From positions 1,116,001 through 1,180,000 of the forward strand of contig CANMPK010000001.1 in the NCBI GenBank assembly GCA_947499725.1: a stretch of DNA of 64,000 nt, given 5' to 3'. Every line of letters begins with the position of its first letter. Position 1 is the stretch's first letter. The DNA comes from an uncultured Paracoccaceae bacterium. Its GTDB lineage: Bacteria > Pseudomonadota > Alphaproteobacteria > Rhodobacterales > Rhodobacteraceae. The notes under the pieces are model-generated. The model did not search any database and was not told the DNA's origin. It was given only the letters and a program-made list of their open reading frames with translations. Positions 18,453 through 27,275 of this stretch are shown here, in pieces. The translations under genes were made by a program, and so were the position numbers.

Positions 18453-19352
18453 ATGGAACGCCTTACCGCAATAGATTTTCACCCAGCCATTTTAGAACTT
18501 TACGATTTCTATGCCCACGGCCAAATCACCAAACGCGAGTTTTTGAAGCGCGCTGGTAAATACACCGTTGCAGGCATGACAGCTCTGGCCGCGTTTGACC
18601 TGATGCAGCCAAACTATGCTTGGGCGGAACAAGTGAAATTCACCGATCCAGAGATCAAAGCAGAATACATCACCTACCCATCCCCGAACGGCCACGGCGA
18701 AGTGCGTGGCTATCTGGTGCGCCCTGCTGTGGATGGCGAAGTTGTCACCGAAAAAAGCGGCGCAGTCGTGGTTGTCCATGAAAACCGCGGCCTGAACCCA
18801 TATATCGAAGACGTCGCGCGCCGCGTTGCCAAGGCTGGCTTTGTTGCGCTTGCGCCAGACGGGCTGTCTTCTGTTGGTGGCTACCCAGGCAATGACGCCG
18901 AAGGCCGCGAGCTGCAGCGCACCGTGGATCGCACCAAGCTTCTCAACGACTTCTTCGCAGCGGTTGAGTTCCTGATGGACAACCCAATCACCACCGGCAA
19001 AACAGGGATCACCGGCTTCTGCTACGGCGGCGGCGTGGCCAATGCGGCGGCTGTGGCCTATCCAGAACTGGCAGCCTCGGCGCCATACTATGGCCGTCAG
19101 GCAGCCGTGGAAGATGTGCCAAAAATCCAAGCGCCTCTGCTGCTGCACTATGGCGAGCTAGACCAGCGTATCAACGAAGGCTGGCCAGCTTACGAAGAAG
19201 CCTTGAAAGCCAACGGCAAAACCTACGAGGGCCATATCTACCCAGGCGCGAACCACGGGTTCCACAACGATTCCACACCGCGCTATGACGAAGAAATGGC
19301 GACCCTGTCCTGGGATCGCACGATCGACTTCTTCAACAAACATCTGGCCTAA
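18453..19352 (+). CDS. Dienelactone hydrolase family protein
   Basis: A 299-aa alpha/beta hydrolase of the carboxymethylenebutenolidase family. The catalytic triad can be read as Cys190 (TGFCYGGG), Asp237 (GELDQRI) and His268 (GANHGFHND). The N-terminus has KREFLKRAGKYTVAGMTALAAF, resembling a Tat-type signal without the full twin-arginine, so export is possible but uncertain. I chose the ATG at 18453, preceded by GAGGGAAAAGACG; the frame is open further upstream without conservation. Substrate unknown. A strong terminator follows. Confidence 0.92.
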   Translation: MERLTAIDFHPAILELYDFYAHGQITKREFLKRAGKYTVAGMTALAAFDLMQPNYAWAEQVKFTDPEIKAEYITYPSPNGHGEVRGYLVRPAVDGEVVTEKSGAVVVVHENRGLNPYIEDVARRVAKAGFVALAPDGLSSVGGYPGNDAEGRELQRTVDRTKLLNDFFAAVEFLMDNPITTGKTGITGFCYGGGVANAAAVAYPELAASAPYYGRQAAVEDVPKIQAPLLLHYGELDQRINEGWPAYEEALKANGKTYEGHIYPGANHGFHNDSTPRYDEEMATLSWDRTIDFFNKHLA

Positions 19353-19371
19353 TCGCCCAGCCTAAAACACC

Positions 19372-19403
19372 AAAGGCCGCGCACCCAGCGCGGCCTTTTT
19401 TGT
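19372..19403 (+). terminator. Intrinsic terminator after dienelactone hydrolase gene
   Basis: Inverted repeat AAAGGCCGCGC / GCGCGGCCTTT with a 5-base loop, followed by a run of T. The A-run on the left means it could also serve the convergent SRPBCC gene. Confidence 0.85.
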
Positions 19404-19431
19404 AAGGACCATTTGTAATAGGTCGAAAACC

Positions 19432-19965
19432 TTAGCCTTCCACCAAAGCCTTCAAGCGGGTCAAACCAAGCTCGTAGTCAGGGCCAACAAAACCATCAAT
19501 CATCAAGCCGAACCAACGGCTCATCGGGTTCATGCCCAGATCCGTGGTAAAGCCCCACGTCACATTGGTAATCCCACCGTTTTCGGCAAATTCGAAATAC
19601 GCATCCGCCGTGCCCTGCTCACCAAAATCCAAAGCGGTCTCAATGCGCTGGTTCTCGATGCTCTTAGAGATCTCCATACTGCCAACACCCACCTGTGGAT
19701 GCTCAGAGGCCCAACTCATCGAAGCCCCCTCACCCTCGGTAATATCACTATAGGTCAGCACCACCTCAGGATCGCGGTCCAGCCAAGGCGACCACTCCTC
19801 ATTGGCTTTCAGATTATTCACATGTCCAAAAATGCTAGACGCAGGCGCATTGATATCAATGGATCGCGCCACAGAGGCCTCTCTTGGCAAGGCATAAGCA
19901 ATCGCCACCAGCGCCAATATCAAAACCACGAAAATCGCAAAAAGCCGTTTCAAAAATCGCATCAC
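19432..19965 (-). CDS. SRPBCC family (polyketide cyclase-like) membrane-anchored protein
   Basis: A 177-aa protein with an N-terminal membrane helix or uncleaved signal (about 5-25), then a START/SRPBCC-type domain: ARSIDINAPASSIFGHVNNLKANEEWSPWLDRDPEV, a typical opening of this fold. Members bind hydrophobic ligands; no function can be assigned. It faces the dienelactone hydrolase gene and precedes a DCC-family gene by about 110 bases. Confidence 0.8.
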   Translation of the reverse strand: MMRFLKRLFAIFVVLILALVAIAYALPREASVARSIDINAPASSIFGHVNNLKANEEWSPWLDRDPEVVLTYSDITEGEGASMSWASEHPQVGVGSMEISKSIENQRIETALDFGEQGTADAYFEFAENGGITNVTWGFTTDLGMNPMSRWFGLMIDGFVGPDYELGLTRLKALVEG

Positions 19966-20072
19966 AATCCCCTTTGTGAATTACCGTATAGGCGTTTGAC
20001 TTAACGTAACACGAGCGTGCAAAACACCTATCGAAAAATCAACACCTTTAAACCTCTGCGAAGGCTTGCCGG

Positions 20073-20498
20073 TCAGGGCAGCCCACGCGGCAAAAATCGG
20101 CTTATGATCTCTGGCGTTGGCACCAAACACTGCGCGCTACGGCCAAACACACGATACCGGTTTTGCGCCACGCGGTCATACAGCCAGCCCTTCACCCCAG
20201 CAGGCAAAACACGCAAAACCGCGGCGATGCGCCAGGGCCAACCGAGCTGCCCCAGCACCACACAAACCCCATCCAGCTTTTGAAACACTTGCCCGTCGCA
20301 GATCACCAAAAACGTATCAGCAGGGTCATCAGGCAAACCCTGCGCCGCATAAACCTCGCGCCCCAACGGGCTTTGCACAACAGCAAAGTGAAACCGCGCA
20401 GCACGGTCATAGCGCAAGACAAATCGAAAGAAACGCGCGCATAACACGCAATGCCCGTCAAAGATCACAGCATCAGGCAGATCGACATCGCCCGTCAT
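20073..20498 (-). CDS. DCC family thiol-disulfide oxidoreductase (DUF393)
   Basis: A 141-aa protein with the DCC signature FDGHCVLCARFFRFVLRYD, in which the two cysteines of the CxxC form the putative redox pair. It also has WPWRIAAVLRVLPAGVKGWLYDRVAQNRYRVFG, typical of DUF393 proteins. It is predicted to be a thioredoxin-like oxidoreductase of unknown partner. Upstream lies the HlyU-family gene, with a gap of 67 bases. Confidence 0.88.
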   Translation of the reverse strand: MTGDVDLPDAVIFDGHCVLCARFFRFVLRYDRAARFHFAVVQSPLGREVYAAQGLPDDPADTFLVICDGQVFQKLDGVCVVLGQLGWPWRIAAVLRVLPAGVKGWLYDRVAQNRYRVFGRSAQCLVPTPEIISRFLPRGLP

Positions 20499-20565
20499 GA
20501 CGCATCAATGCAGTCAAAGTCACCGGCAAAAGCAAGCGCACCCATCACCGGCGCTTGCCGCAAAG

Positions 20566-20832
20566 TCATTTGAAAATCCGGTCGCCCTGCTGATCCACCA
20601 GCAAACGCGCCTTGCGAATGGTCGCTTCCACAGCACTCTCTAACGAGCCAGCCGTATCCGCCCGCACGAAATCATGGGTCTTGGTCTCGCCGTCAAAATC
20701 CTTCTCGACCCGCCCAGCCACGCGATACTGCGAGCCTTCTTTTTGCGGTTCAGGATAGATGCGGTAATCGCCGTACAGATCCGGCTCAACCTCTTTCGGC
20801 TTGCCGCCAAACAGTTTGGACAAAAAGGACAT
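20566..20832 (-). CDS. HlyU family protein
   Basis: An 88-aa protein that starts MSFLSKLFGGKPKEVEP and contains DYRIYPEPQKEGSQYRVAGRV and HDFVRADTAGSLE, typical of HlyU (named for a Vibrio haemolysin regulator; alphaproteobacterial members are of unknown role). I chose the ATG at 20832, the conserved family start, rather than a longer frame. It is 76 bases downstream of rpoD with a terminator between them. Confidence 0.85.
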   Translation of the reverse strand: MSFLSKLFGGKPKEVEPDLYGDYRIYPEPQKEGSQYRVAGRVEKDFDGETKTHDFVRADTAGSLESAVEATIRKARLLVDQQGDRIFK

Positions 20833-20869
20833 GATCACTCCAGAACGATAAAGGCTTACGATCAAAGCA

Positions 20870-20897
20870 AAAAACAAGAGGGCGAAACCGCCCCCTT
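20870..20897 (-). terminator. Intrinsic terminator after rpoD
   Basis: Read on the minus strand: a GC-rich stem (GGGCG / CGCCC, 4-base loop) followed by CTTGTTTTTTG, just past the rpoD stop. Confidence 0.6.
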
Positions 20898-20908
20898 ATC
20901 TTACAGAA

Positions 20909-22888
20909 TTACTGATCCAAGAAGCTGCGCAGCTTGCGGCTGCGGCTTGGGTGCTTCAGCTTACGCAGCGCTTTCGCCTCAATCTGACGAATACGCTCAC
21001 GCGTAACGCTGAACTGCTGACCCACTTCTTCCAGCGTATGGTCGGTGTTCATACCAATCCCAAAACGCATACGCAGAACACGTTCCTCGCGCGGCGTCAG
21101 CGATGCCAGCACGCGGGTTGTGGTCTCTTTCAGGTTTTCCTGAATAGCGCTGTCCAAAGGCAGAACCGCGTTCTTGTCTTCGATGAAATCGCCCAGCTGC
21201 GAATCTTCTTCGTCGCCAATTGGCGTCTCCAAAGAAATCGGCTCTTTCGCGATCTTCATAACCTTGCGCACTTTTTCCAAAGGCATTTGCAGCTTTTCTG
21301 CCAATTCCTCTGGGGTTGGCTCGCGGCCAATCTCGTGCAGCATCTGACGACCTGTCCGCACCAGCTTGTTGATCGTTTCGATCATATGCACCGGAATACG
21401 GATTGTGCGTGCTTGGTCTGCAATCGAACGGGTGATCGCCTGACGGATCCACCATGTCGCATAAGTCGAGAACTTATAACCACGGCGATATTCAAACTTA
21501 TCAACCGCTTTCATCAGGCCGATGTTACCTTCCTGAATCAAATCAAGGAATTGCAGGCCACGGTTCGTGTATTTCTTGGCGATGGAAATAACCAGACGCA
21601 GGTTCGCCTCAACCATTTCCTTCTTCGCTTGGCGGGCTTCTTTTTCGCCCTTCTGAACCTGCTGCACAATGCGGCGGAATTCAGAGATATCCAAACCAAC
21701 GTAAGTACCAACCTGCGCCATATCATTGCGCAGCTCTTGTACCTTCTCAACAGAGCGTTCCATGAACATCTGCCAGCCACGACCAGACTTTTGCGCCATC
21801 TCGTCCAGCCACGTTGGGTCCAGCTCGCGACCACGATAGGCCTCGATGAACTCACGGCGGTTGATGCGGGCTTGGTCGGCCAGTTTCACCATAGAGCTGT
21901 CGATCGACATGATACGACGGTTGATGCCGTACAGCTGGTCAATCAGCGCTTCGATACGGTTGTTGTGCAGGTGAAGCTCGTTCACCAGTTCAACGATTTC
22001 CGCACGCAGGGTCTGATACTTCTCTTCCTGACCGGCAGAGAAAGTATCATCTTCATTCAATGTCGCAGAAATACGGCTGTCCTGCATTTCAGACAGCATC
22101 TCATAATCGTCAGCGATACGATCAAGCATCTCCAGAACCCGCGGCTTCAGCGCAGCTTCCATCGCGGCCAAAGACATGTTGGCCTGCTCGTCATCGTCAT
22201 CATCGTCGTCATCGTTGGCAATTGGGTTGCCATCAGCATCCAGCTCTTGCGCGGCTTCTTTCTTTTCAGGAGCAGCCACAGCACCAACGGCTGGCGTTTC
22301 TTCCTCTTCTTCGTCCCCCATCTGGTTGCCAAAGGTGGCCTCCAGATCGATCACGTCGCGCAGCAGAATGTCTTCAGACAAAAGTTCGTCGCGCCAAATC
22401 GTAATCGCTTGGAACGTCAGCGGGCTTTCACACAGCCCTGCGATCATCGTATTGCGGCCCGCCTCGATGCGTTTCGCAATCGCGATCTCGCCTTCACGGC
22501 TCAGCAGCTCAACAGAGCCCATCTCGCGCAGATACATGCGCACAGGGTCGTCGGTGCGATCCAGCTTTTCCTGATTGCCAGAACCAAGCGTAACTTCGCG
22601 GTTCGAAGAAGAGGTATCAACCAGCGCTGTGGTCTTCTGCTCTTCTTCTTCAACTTCTTCATCTTCGATGATGTTGATGCCCATTTCAGACAGCATCGAC
22701 ATCACGTCTTCAATTTGCTCAGAGCTCACCTGATCCGGTGGCAACACCTGGTTCAGTTGGTCGTAAGTGATGTAGCCACGTTCCCGCGCCTCGGCGATCA
22801 TCTTTTTGACCGCAGTTTGGCTCATATCCAGAGAGATTTCAGCGTCCTGATCGTCTGGTTTGCGGTCGTCGTTATCTTTGGCGGCCAT
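20909..22888 (-). CDS. rpoD: RNA polymerase primary sigma factor RpoD (sigma-70)
   Basis: Housekeeping sigma factor, 659 aa. Region 1.1 is at the N-terminus, followed by the sigma-70 non-conserved region containing an acidic run ([11 protein letters not shown], at about DNA 22180-22220). Region 2 has [47 protein letters not shown], and regions 3-4 end in a helix-turn-helix ([34 protein letters not shown]). I chose the ATG at 22888, preceded by AGGAGC. It follows dnaG with a 126-base gap; the dnaG-rpoD order is the classic macromolecular-synthesis arrangement. The gap has four GANTC sites and may hold a separate promoter. Confidence 0.98.
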   Translation of the reverse strand: MAAKDNDDRKPDDQDAEISLDMSQTAVKKMIAEARERGYITYDQLNQVLPPDQVSSEQIEDVMSMLSEMGINIIEDEEVEEEEQKTTALVDTSSSNREVTLGSGNQEKLDRTDDPVRMYLREMGSVELLSREGEIAIAKRIEAGRNTMIAGLCESPLTFQAITIWRDELLSEDILLRDVIDLEATFGNQMGDEEEEETPAVGAVAAPEKKEAAQELDADGNPIANDDDDDDDDEQANMSLAAMEAALKPRVLEMLDRIADDYEMLSEMQDSRISATLNEDDTFSAGQEEKYQTLRAEIVELVNELHLHNNRIEALIDQLYGINRRIMSIDSSMVKLADQARINRREFIEAYRGRELDPTWLDEMAQKSGRGWQMFMERSVEKVQELRNDMAQVGTYVGLDISEFRRIVQQVQKGEKEARQAKKEMVEANLRLVISIAKKYTNRGLQFLDLIQEGNIGLMKAVDKFEYRRGYKFSTYATWWIRQAITRSIADQARTIRIPVHMIETINKLVRTGRQMLHEIGREPTPEELAEKLQMPLEKVRKVMKIAKEPISLETPIGDEEDSQLGDFIEDKNAVLPLDSAIQENLKETTTRVLASLTPREERVLRMRFGIGMNTDHTLEEVGQQFSVTRERIRQIEAKALRKLKHPSRSRKLRSFLDQ

Positions 22889-22915
22889 GCGCTGCTCCTG
22901 CAAAAAGGGCGTGGG

Positions 22916-23010
22916 TGATTCGTCTAGAACGAATCAATAGCGTGATTCGGTGGTACGCACACCCATATACCCGATATTCTTTAGTAATTATTTACCACAT
23001 GAGGCGAATC
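22916..23010. promoter_or_regulatory. GANTC-rich segment with inverted repeat in the dnaG-rpoD gap
   Basis: Four GANTC sites (22917-22921, 22931-22935, 22944-22948, 23006-23010) fall within 95 bases. The first two form an inverted repeat, TGATTCGT - CTAGA - ACGAATCA (22916-22936). GANTC is the target of the alphaproteobacterial cell-cycle methyltransferase CcrM. Position suggests the rpoD promoter or leader; the regulatory role is inferred. Confidence 0.45.
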
Positions 23011-23014
23011 GCAC

Positions 23015-24973
23015 TCACTTGCCTTTGGTAAAACTAATATTCTCCATCAGGGCATCAAGGGCCCGTCTTTCATCTTTATCAATCGGGGCCCCATTGTCCC
23101 CCATTTCAAACTCTGCCGAGTCTTCCTCTGGCATCAATGGCGCCTTATGCAAAGCATCCGCCGCCTGCGCCAAACGCCAAGTCACGGTTTCATCTTCCAC
23201 ATCGCCAATCACCTCAATCGCCTCAGCCACTTCAGCTTGCTGACCGGCAAGGCTGCCCAGCTTTCGCAGGGACTCAGCAATGATCAATCGGGCGATCTCC
23301 TCATCCCCCGGCTTCATCACCGGCGGTGCAATGCGCACATGTGGATTGCCCATCAGAAAATCAAGAGCCTCCGGCCCCATCGCATCCTCGATCACAGACT
23401 TCAAATCTGTCACCCCACGATGGGCCTGCCGCAACAACAGATCGCGAATGAACCGCATATCCTCATTGGCGCAATGCAGGTTCTCCAGCCCCTCTTCAAA
23501 CTCATCCAGCACCGCAGGCGTCGACACAACCGAGGCCAAAATCACCGCTTCGCGCAAATACTGCTGTTGCGCCTCATCTGCCGACACCAAGGTCGAGGCC
23601 TTCGTACTCGCCTGTGCCTTCATCGGAGCGCCCGCACGGATAAATCGGCTCTTGCCGCCGGACTTCCCGCCGCTAAACCCTTGTTTCTGCGGTCGGAACA
23701 GCTCCCAGCGCATATCCTTGATCGCTTGACCATAATGCGAGCGGATACTCGGATCGCGGATCAGCTTGATCTTCTCACGCAGGGCTTTATCCAAAGCCGC
23801 CTTGCGCTCAGGGCTATCAAAGCTTTTGCCCTCAATCTCGCGTTGCCACAGCAGGTCCACCATCGGCTGCGCTTGATCCAGCACCGCTTGAACGGCGCCA
23901 GCGCCCTTGGCTTTGATCAAATCATCCGGGTCTTGCCCTTCAGGCATCATTGCAAAGCGCAGGCTTTTGCCTGCTTCCAACAGCGGCAAGGCCAAATCAA
24001 TCAACCGCTGCGCCGCCCGCACACCGGCCTTATCGCCATCCAAGGCAATGATCGGCTCGGGCGAAATACGCCACAACAGCGCCAATTGGTTTTCGGTGAT
24101 GGCTGTGCCCAAAGGCGCCACCGCGCCCTGAAACCCTGCCTCAGACAGAGCAATCACGTCCATATAGCCCTCGGCCACAATTAACGGCTTGCCCTTACCC
24201 GCTGCCTCGCGCGCGGGCTTCTGGTTGTAAAGGCTACGGCCCTTATCAAACAGTTCTGTTTCCGGAGAGTTCAGATATTTCGCATGGTCATTCGGATCCA
24301 TCGCCCGACCACCAAAAGCAATCGCCCGCCCACGCCCATCGCGAATGGGGAACATGATGCGATTGCGGAAGGTATCGTAAGGCTTCTTGCCCTTGTTAGA
24401 TGGCTTCGCCAGACCCGCCGCAAGGATCAGCTCATCCGGCACGCCCTTGCCCTTCAAAGCATCCCACAGGTTCTGCCAGCCATCCGGCGCAAAGCCGATC
24501 TCCCAGCGATCCCATTGCGCCCCAGACAGGCCACGCTTTTCAAGATAGTCCCGCGCATCCCGCCCAGCGCCGGTTTTCAGCGACATGCGGAAGAACTGCA
24601 CCGCCTGCTCCATCACATCGGTCAGCAGCGTGCGTTTATCCGACTTGGCTTGGGCTTGCGGATCGCGCTCTGGCACCTTCATCCCTACCTCTTCCGCAAG
24701 GATTTTCACCGCCTCCATAAAGGGCACATTTTCCGTTTCCTGAACGAAATTAATCATGTCCCCTTTGGCCTGACAGCCAAAGCAATAGTAATAGCCCTTT
24801 TGGTCATCTACATGAAAAGACGCGGATTTTTCATGGTGAAACGGGCATGGCGCCCACATGTCGCCCTTACCAGGGTTCGACTTGCGTTGATCCCACATGA
24901 CTTTGCGCCCCACCACCTGAACAAGGCTGGTGCGGCTGCGCAGTTCATCCATAAATCCAGGAGGCAGGCTCAT
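23015..24973 (-). CDS. dnaG: DNA primase
   Basis: DnaG makes RNA primers at replication forks. The 652-aa protein has the N-terminal CHC2 zinc finger (CPFHHEKSASFHVD...YYYCFGC, about residues 43-70) and the catalytic core with YLNSPETELFDKGRSLYNQ. The TOPRIM motif LIVAEGYMDVIAL is followed by ALDGDKAG with the metal-binding acidic residues. A C-terminal helicase-binding region follows. It starts MSLPPGFMDELRSRTSLV at 24973. It is upstream of rpoD on the same strand, gap 126 bases. Confidence 0.97.
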   Translation of the reverse strand: MSLPPGFMDELRSRTSLVQVVGRKVMWDQRKSNPGKGDMWAPCPFHHEKSASFHVDDQKGYYYCFGCQAKGDMINFVQETENVPFMEAVKILAEEVGMKVPERDPQAQAKSDKRTLLTDVMEQAVQFFRMSLKTGAGRDARDYLEKRGLSGAQWDRWEIGFAPDGWQNLWDALKGKGVPDELILAAGLAKPSNKGKKPYDTFRNRIMFPIRDGRGRAIAFGGRAMDPNDHAKYLNSPETELFDKGRSLYNQKPAREAAGKGKPLIVAEGYMDVIALSEAGFQGAVAPLGTAITENQLALLWRISPEPIIALDGDKAGVRAAQRLIDLALPLLEAGKSLRFAMMPEGQDPDDLIKAKGAGAVQAVLDQAQPMVDLLWQREIEGKSFDSPERKAALDKALREKIKLIRDPSIRSHYGQAIKDMRWELFRPQKQGFSGGKSGGKSRFIRAGAPMKAQASTKASTLVSADEAQQQYLREAVILASVVSTPAVLDEFEEGLENLHCANEDMRFIRDLLLRQAHRGVTDLKSVIEDAMGPEALDFLMGNPHVRIAPPVMKPGDEEIARLIIAESLRKLGSLAGQQAEVAEAIEVIGDVEDETVTWRLAQAADALHKAPLMPEEDSAEFEMGDNGAPIDKDERRALDALMENISFTKGK

Positions 24974-25037
24974 GCGTCACTATAGGAAGGGGCGCGCGGA
25001 AATGTCCAGCACGCGCGTGGTCATTCAGCAGAAAGGC

Positions 25038-25358
25038 TTACTGCGTTTTGCAGGTCTCAGCGTATTTGGCACCTGGCTCAAATGTCAGCTCGGCATCACT
25101 CAGCGAATACACCCAGCCAGACAGAAATTGCACCGCAGGGCGCAGGCTTTCTTCGACGTCTGACTTATCACCAGAAAGCATCCGAATAGCGCGGTTCTCG
25201 CGTTTGCCCTCTTGGCGCAGGGTCACAAGCTGATCCACAACACCGCCCAGCGCATCACATTGCGCGGCCTTCGCCGGATCCACATCTTCGGCCGCAGCCG
25301 CTGTTGTAAAGCCCATCTGAGCCATCAAGATCAAAGCAATCGGTGTTGCAACGCGCAT
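25038..25358 (-). CDS. Small secreted protein of unknown function
   Basis: A 106-aa protein with a signal peptide (about residues 1-22, ending near AAAAE). The mature part has two cysteines (AAQCDAL and AETCKTQ), which could form a disulfide, and WVYSLSDAELTFEPGAKYAE. I do not recognise the family. The start at 25358 is supported by GGAGGGTAGA immediately upstream. It lies between the gdh terminator and dnaG, 64 bases before dnaG on the same strand. An exported location is all that can be inferred. Confidence 0.7.
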   Translation of the reverse strand: MRVATPIALILMAQMGFTTAAAAEDVDPAKAAQCDALGGVVDQLVTLRQEGKRENRAIRMLSGDKSDVEESLRPAVQFLSGWVYSLSDAELTFEPGAKYAETCKTQ

Positions 25359-25424
25359 TCTACCCTCCATTGGTGCTTGCCATTGGTATTTGGCTTGAAT
25401 GTCAGTGTTGCAAATCACCCGCAA

Positions 25425-25454
25425 CAAAAAAAGCCCACATCAGTGGGCTTTTTC
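25425..25454 (-). terminator. Intrinsic terminator after glutamate dehydrogenase-family gene
   Basis: Stem AGCCCAC / GTGGGCT (arms inside flanking A and T runs), with a run of seven T on the minus strand. It is 34 bases beyond the dehydrogenase stop, and could work in both directions. Confidence 0.85.
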
Positions 25455-25487
25455 TGAGAGGTTTCCCCCTAAACTTTTGCGATGCCT

Positions 25488-26918
25488 TTACAGGCCTTTC
25501 GCGCGGTAGCTGGCTGCCACTTTATCAATCGACACAAGGTACGCCGCTGTGCGCAGGTCTTCGACGTCGTCACGGCCATGCCACACATCGCGCATCGCTT
25601 GGTAGGCAATCCGCATCGTGTCATCCAAACCAGAGCGCACCAGTTCAAGCTCATCCGCACCGCGCAGGTACTTTTCCTTGAACCCATCACCCAAAGACCA
25701 TTTCTCGCCCATGACGTCAGACAGGCCTTCCAGCTCATCCACCACCAATTGGTGACGCGCCTCTTCTTGGCGACGCTGCATCCGGCCAAAGCGAATGTGG
25801 CTCAGGTTTTTTACCCACTCAAAGTAAGACACGGTCACACCACCGGCGTTGGCATACATATCTGGAATGATCACAGTGCCCTTCTTGCGCAGGATCTCAT
25901 CCGCGCCCGCGGTCACAGGACCGTTCGCCGCTTCAATGATCAATGGCGCTTTCACACGCTCTGCGTTGCCAAGGTTGATCACAGCTTCCAAAGCCGCTGG
26001 GATCAGAATATCGCACTCTTCTTCCAGAACCTTGCTGCCATCTTCCACATAGGTGGCATCGGCATAGCCCTTCACACCACCATGTTCCGCAATCCAATTG
26101 CGCACGGCATCTACATCCAGACCCTTGGCATTCACCAAAGCCCCGTCACGTTCAATGATACCGGTGATGACGGAGCCATCTTCATCCTGCAAGAACTTGG
26201 CTGCGTGGTAACCCACGTTCCCCAGACCCTGCACAATCACGCGTTTGCCAGACAGCTTCCCTGTCAGGCCAGCTTTCTTCATGCCTTCCGGATCACGGAA
26301 GAACTCACGCAGCGCATATTGCACCCCGCGTCCTGTGGCCTCAACACGGCCGGCGATCCCGCCAGCGTTCAACGGCTTACCCGTCACACAGGCGCGCGCG
26401 TTAATGTCTGTGGTGTTCATCCGAGCGTATTGATCAGCAATCCATGCCATCTCACGCTCACCAGTACCCATGTCAGGCGCAGGCACGTTTTGCGATGGGT
26501 GGATCAGGTCACGCTTGGCCAGCTCGTAAGCAAAGCGGCGTGTGATCTTCTCAAGCTCATGTTCATCGTATTCGCGCGGATCGATGCACAAGCCACCTTT
26601 GGAACCACCAAACGGCGCCTCGACCAGTGAACACTTATAGGTCATCAGCGCCGCAAGCGCCTCAACCTCATCTTGGTTCACACCCAATGCGAAACGAATA
26701 CCACCTTTCACAGGCTCCATATGTTCGGAATGTACCGAACGATAGCCCGTGAATGTTTTAATACCCCCACGCAGTCGCACCCCGAAGCGGACTGTATAGG
26801 TTGCGTTGCAAACCCTAATCTTTTCTTCCAAACCAGGCGGCAGGTCCATCAGGGCCACCGCACGGCTAAACATCAAATCGACACTTTCACGGAAACTGGG
26901 TTCGTTTTGTGCGCTCAT
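25488..26918 (-). CDS. Glu/Leu/Phe/Val dehydrogenase (glutamate dehydrogenase family)
   Basis: A 476-aa amino-acid dehydrogenase, most like NAD-dependent glutamate dehydrogenases, interconverting glutamate and 2-oxoglutarate plus ammonia. The substrate domain has EPVKGGIRFALGVNQDEVEALAALMTYKC and APFGGSKGGLCIDPREY, which contains the catalytic lysine region. The Rossmann domain has VIVQGLGNVGYHAAKFL, followed by the late EAANGPVT. Substrate preference (Glu rather than Leu or Phe) is likely but not provable by eye. It is alone on its strand, with a terminator behind and a 357-base gap in front that holds an inverted repeat. Confidence 0.92.
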   Translation of the reverse strand: MSAQNEPSFRESVDLMFSRAVALMDLPPGLEEKIRVCNATYTVRFGVRLRGGIKTFTGYRSVHSEHMEPVKGGIRFALGVNQDEVEALAALMTYKCSLVEAPFGGSKGGLCIDPREYDEHELEKITRRFAYELAKRDLIHPSQNVPAPDMGTGEREMAWIADQYARMNTTDINARACVTGKPLNAGGIAGRVEATGRGVQYALREFFRDPEGMKKAGLTGKLSGKRVIVQGLGNVGYHAAKFLQDEDGSVITGIIERDGALVNAKGLDVDAVRNWIAEHGGVKGYADATYVEDGSKVLEEECDILIPAALEAVINLGNAERVKAPLIIEAANGPVTAGADEILRKKGTVIIPDMYANAGGVTVSYFEWVKNLSHIRFGRMQRRQEEARHQLVVDELEGLSDVMGEKWSLGDGFKEKYLRGADELELVRSGLDDTMRIAYQAMRDVWHGRDDVEDLRTAAYLVSIDKVAASYRAKGL

Positions 26919-27275
26919 CTTTTTCCTCCGGACAAGCTAAGGCGGCGCAAGGCCGCGACTATTCCCCTATAAGAGCGCGGAGCGTACAACTGGTATTCCA
27001 GTTTGCACATTTTTTGATCGTTTTTAGAATATTGTTTCCACGCACTTATGTGATTCTTCCTAACAGATCGCTGTTTCGAATGCGTTAACAATTTGCGCAG
27101 TTTGATAGAAACATTTCCTAATTAATCCTTATCGCCACGAATTCAGGCTTAAATTGACCAAAATCGGTCACATTTCGCCCCACTAAGGCCCAATTCACCC
27201 GTCATAAAGATCGTGAGTAAGAGTATCCGAAGTCCGCAACCCGTGGGCTTTGGGGGCGCAAATGAGGGACACGAA
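26919..27275. other. Divergent intergenic region, dehydrogenase gene / tadG-like gene
   Basis: This 357-base gap between divergent genes is A+T-rich from about 27000 to 27200, consistent with two promoters. It contains the inverted repeat at 26988-27003 and a second, TGACC-(6 bases)-GGTCA, near 27156-27171. Open frames here start without ribosome sites and match nothing I know. Confidence 0.5.
26988..27003. promoter_or_regulatory. Inverted repeat, possible operator of the dehydrogenase gene
   Basis: AACTGG-TATT-CCAGTT is a perfect 6-4-6 inverted repeat, 70 bases upstream of the dehydrogenase start on the minus strand. Its form resembles GntR/FadR-family operators (TGG...CCA), but no regulator gene is adjacent. 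Function is inferred from position only. Confidence 0.35.

Noticed and set aside
22176-22224. Microsatellite-like (TCA/TCG)n run
   Set aside because: It encodes the aspartate run in the acidic non-conserved region of RpoD, a common feature of primary sigma factors.
20951-22918. Long plus-strand open frame of 655 codons opposite rpoD
   Set aside because: It mirrors rpoD; the translated sequence (Asn/Gln/His/Arg-rich) is typical of an antisense shadow of a conserved gene.
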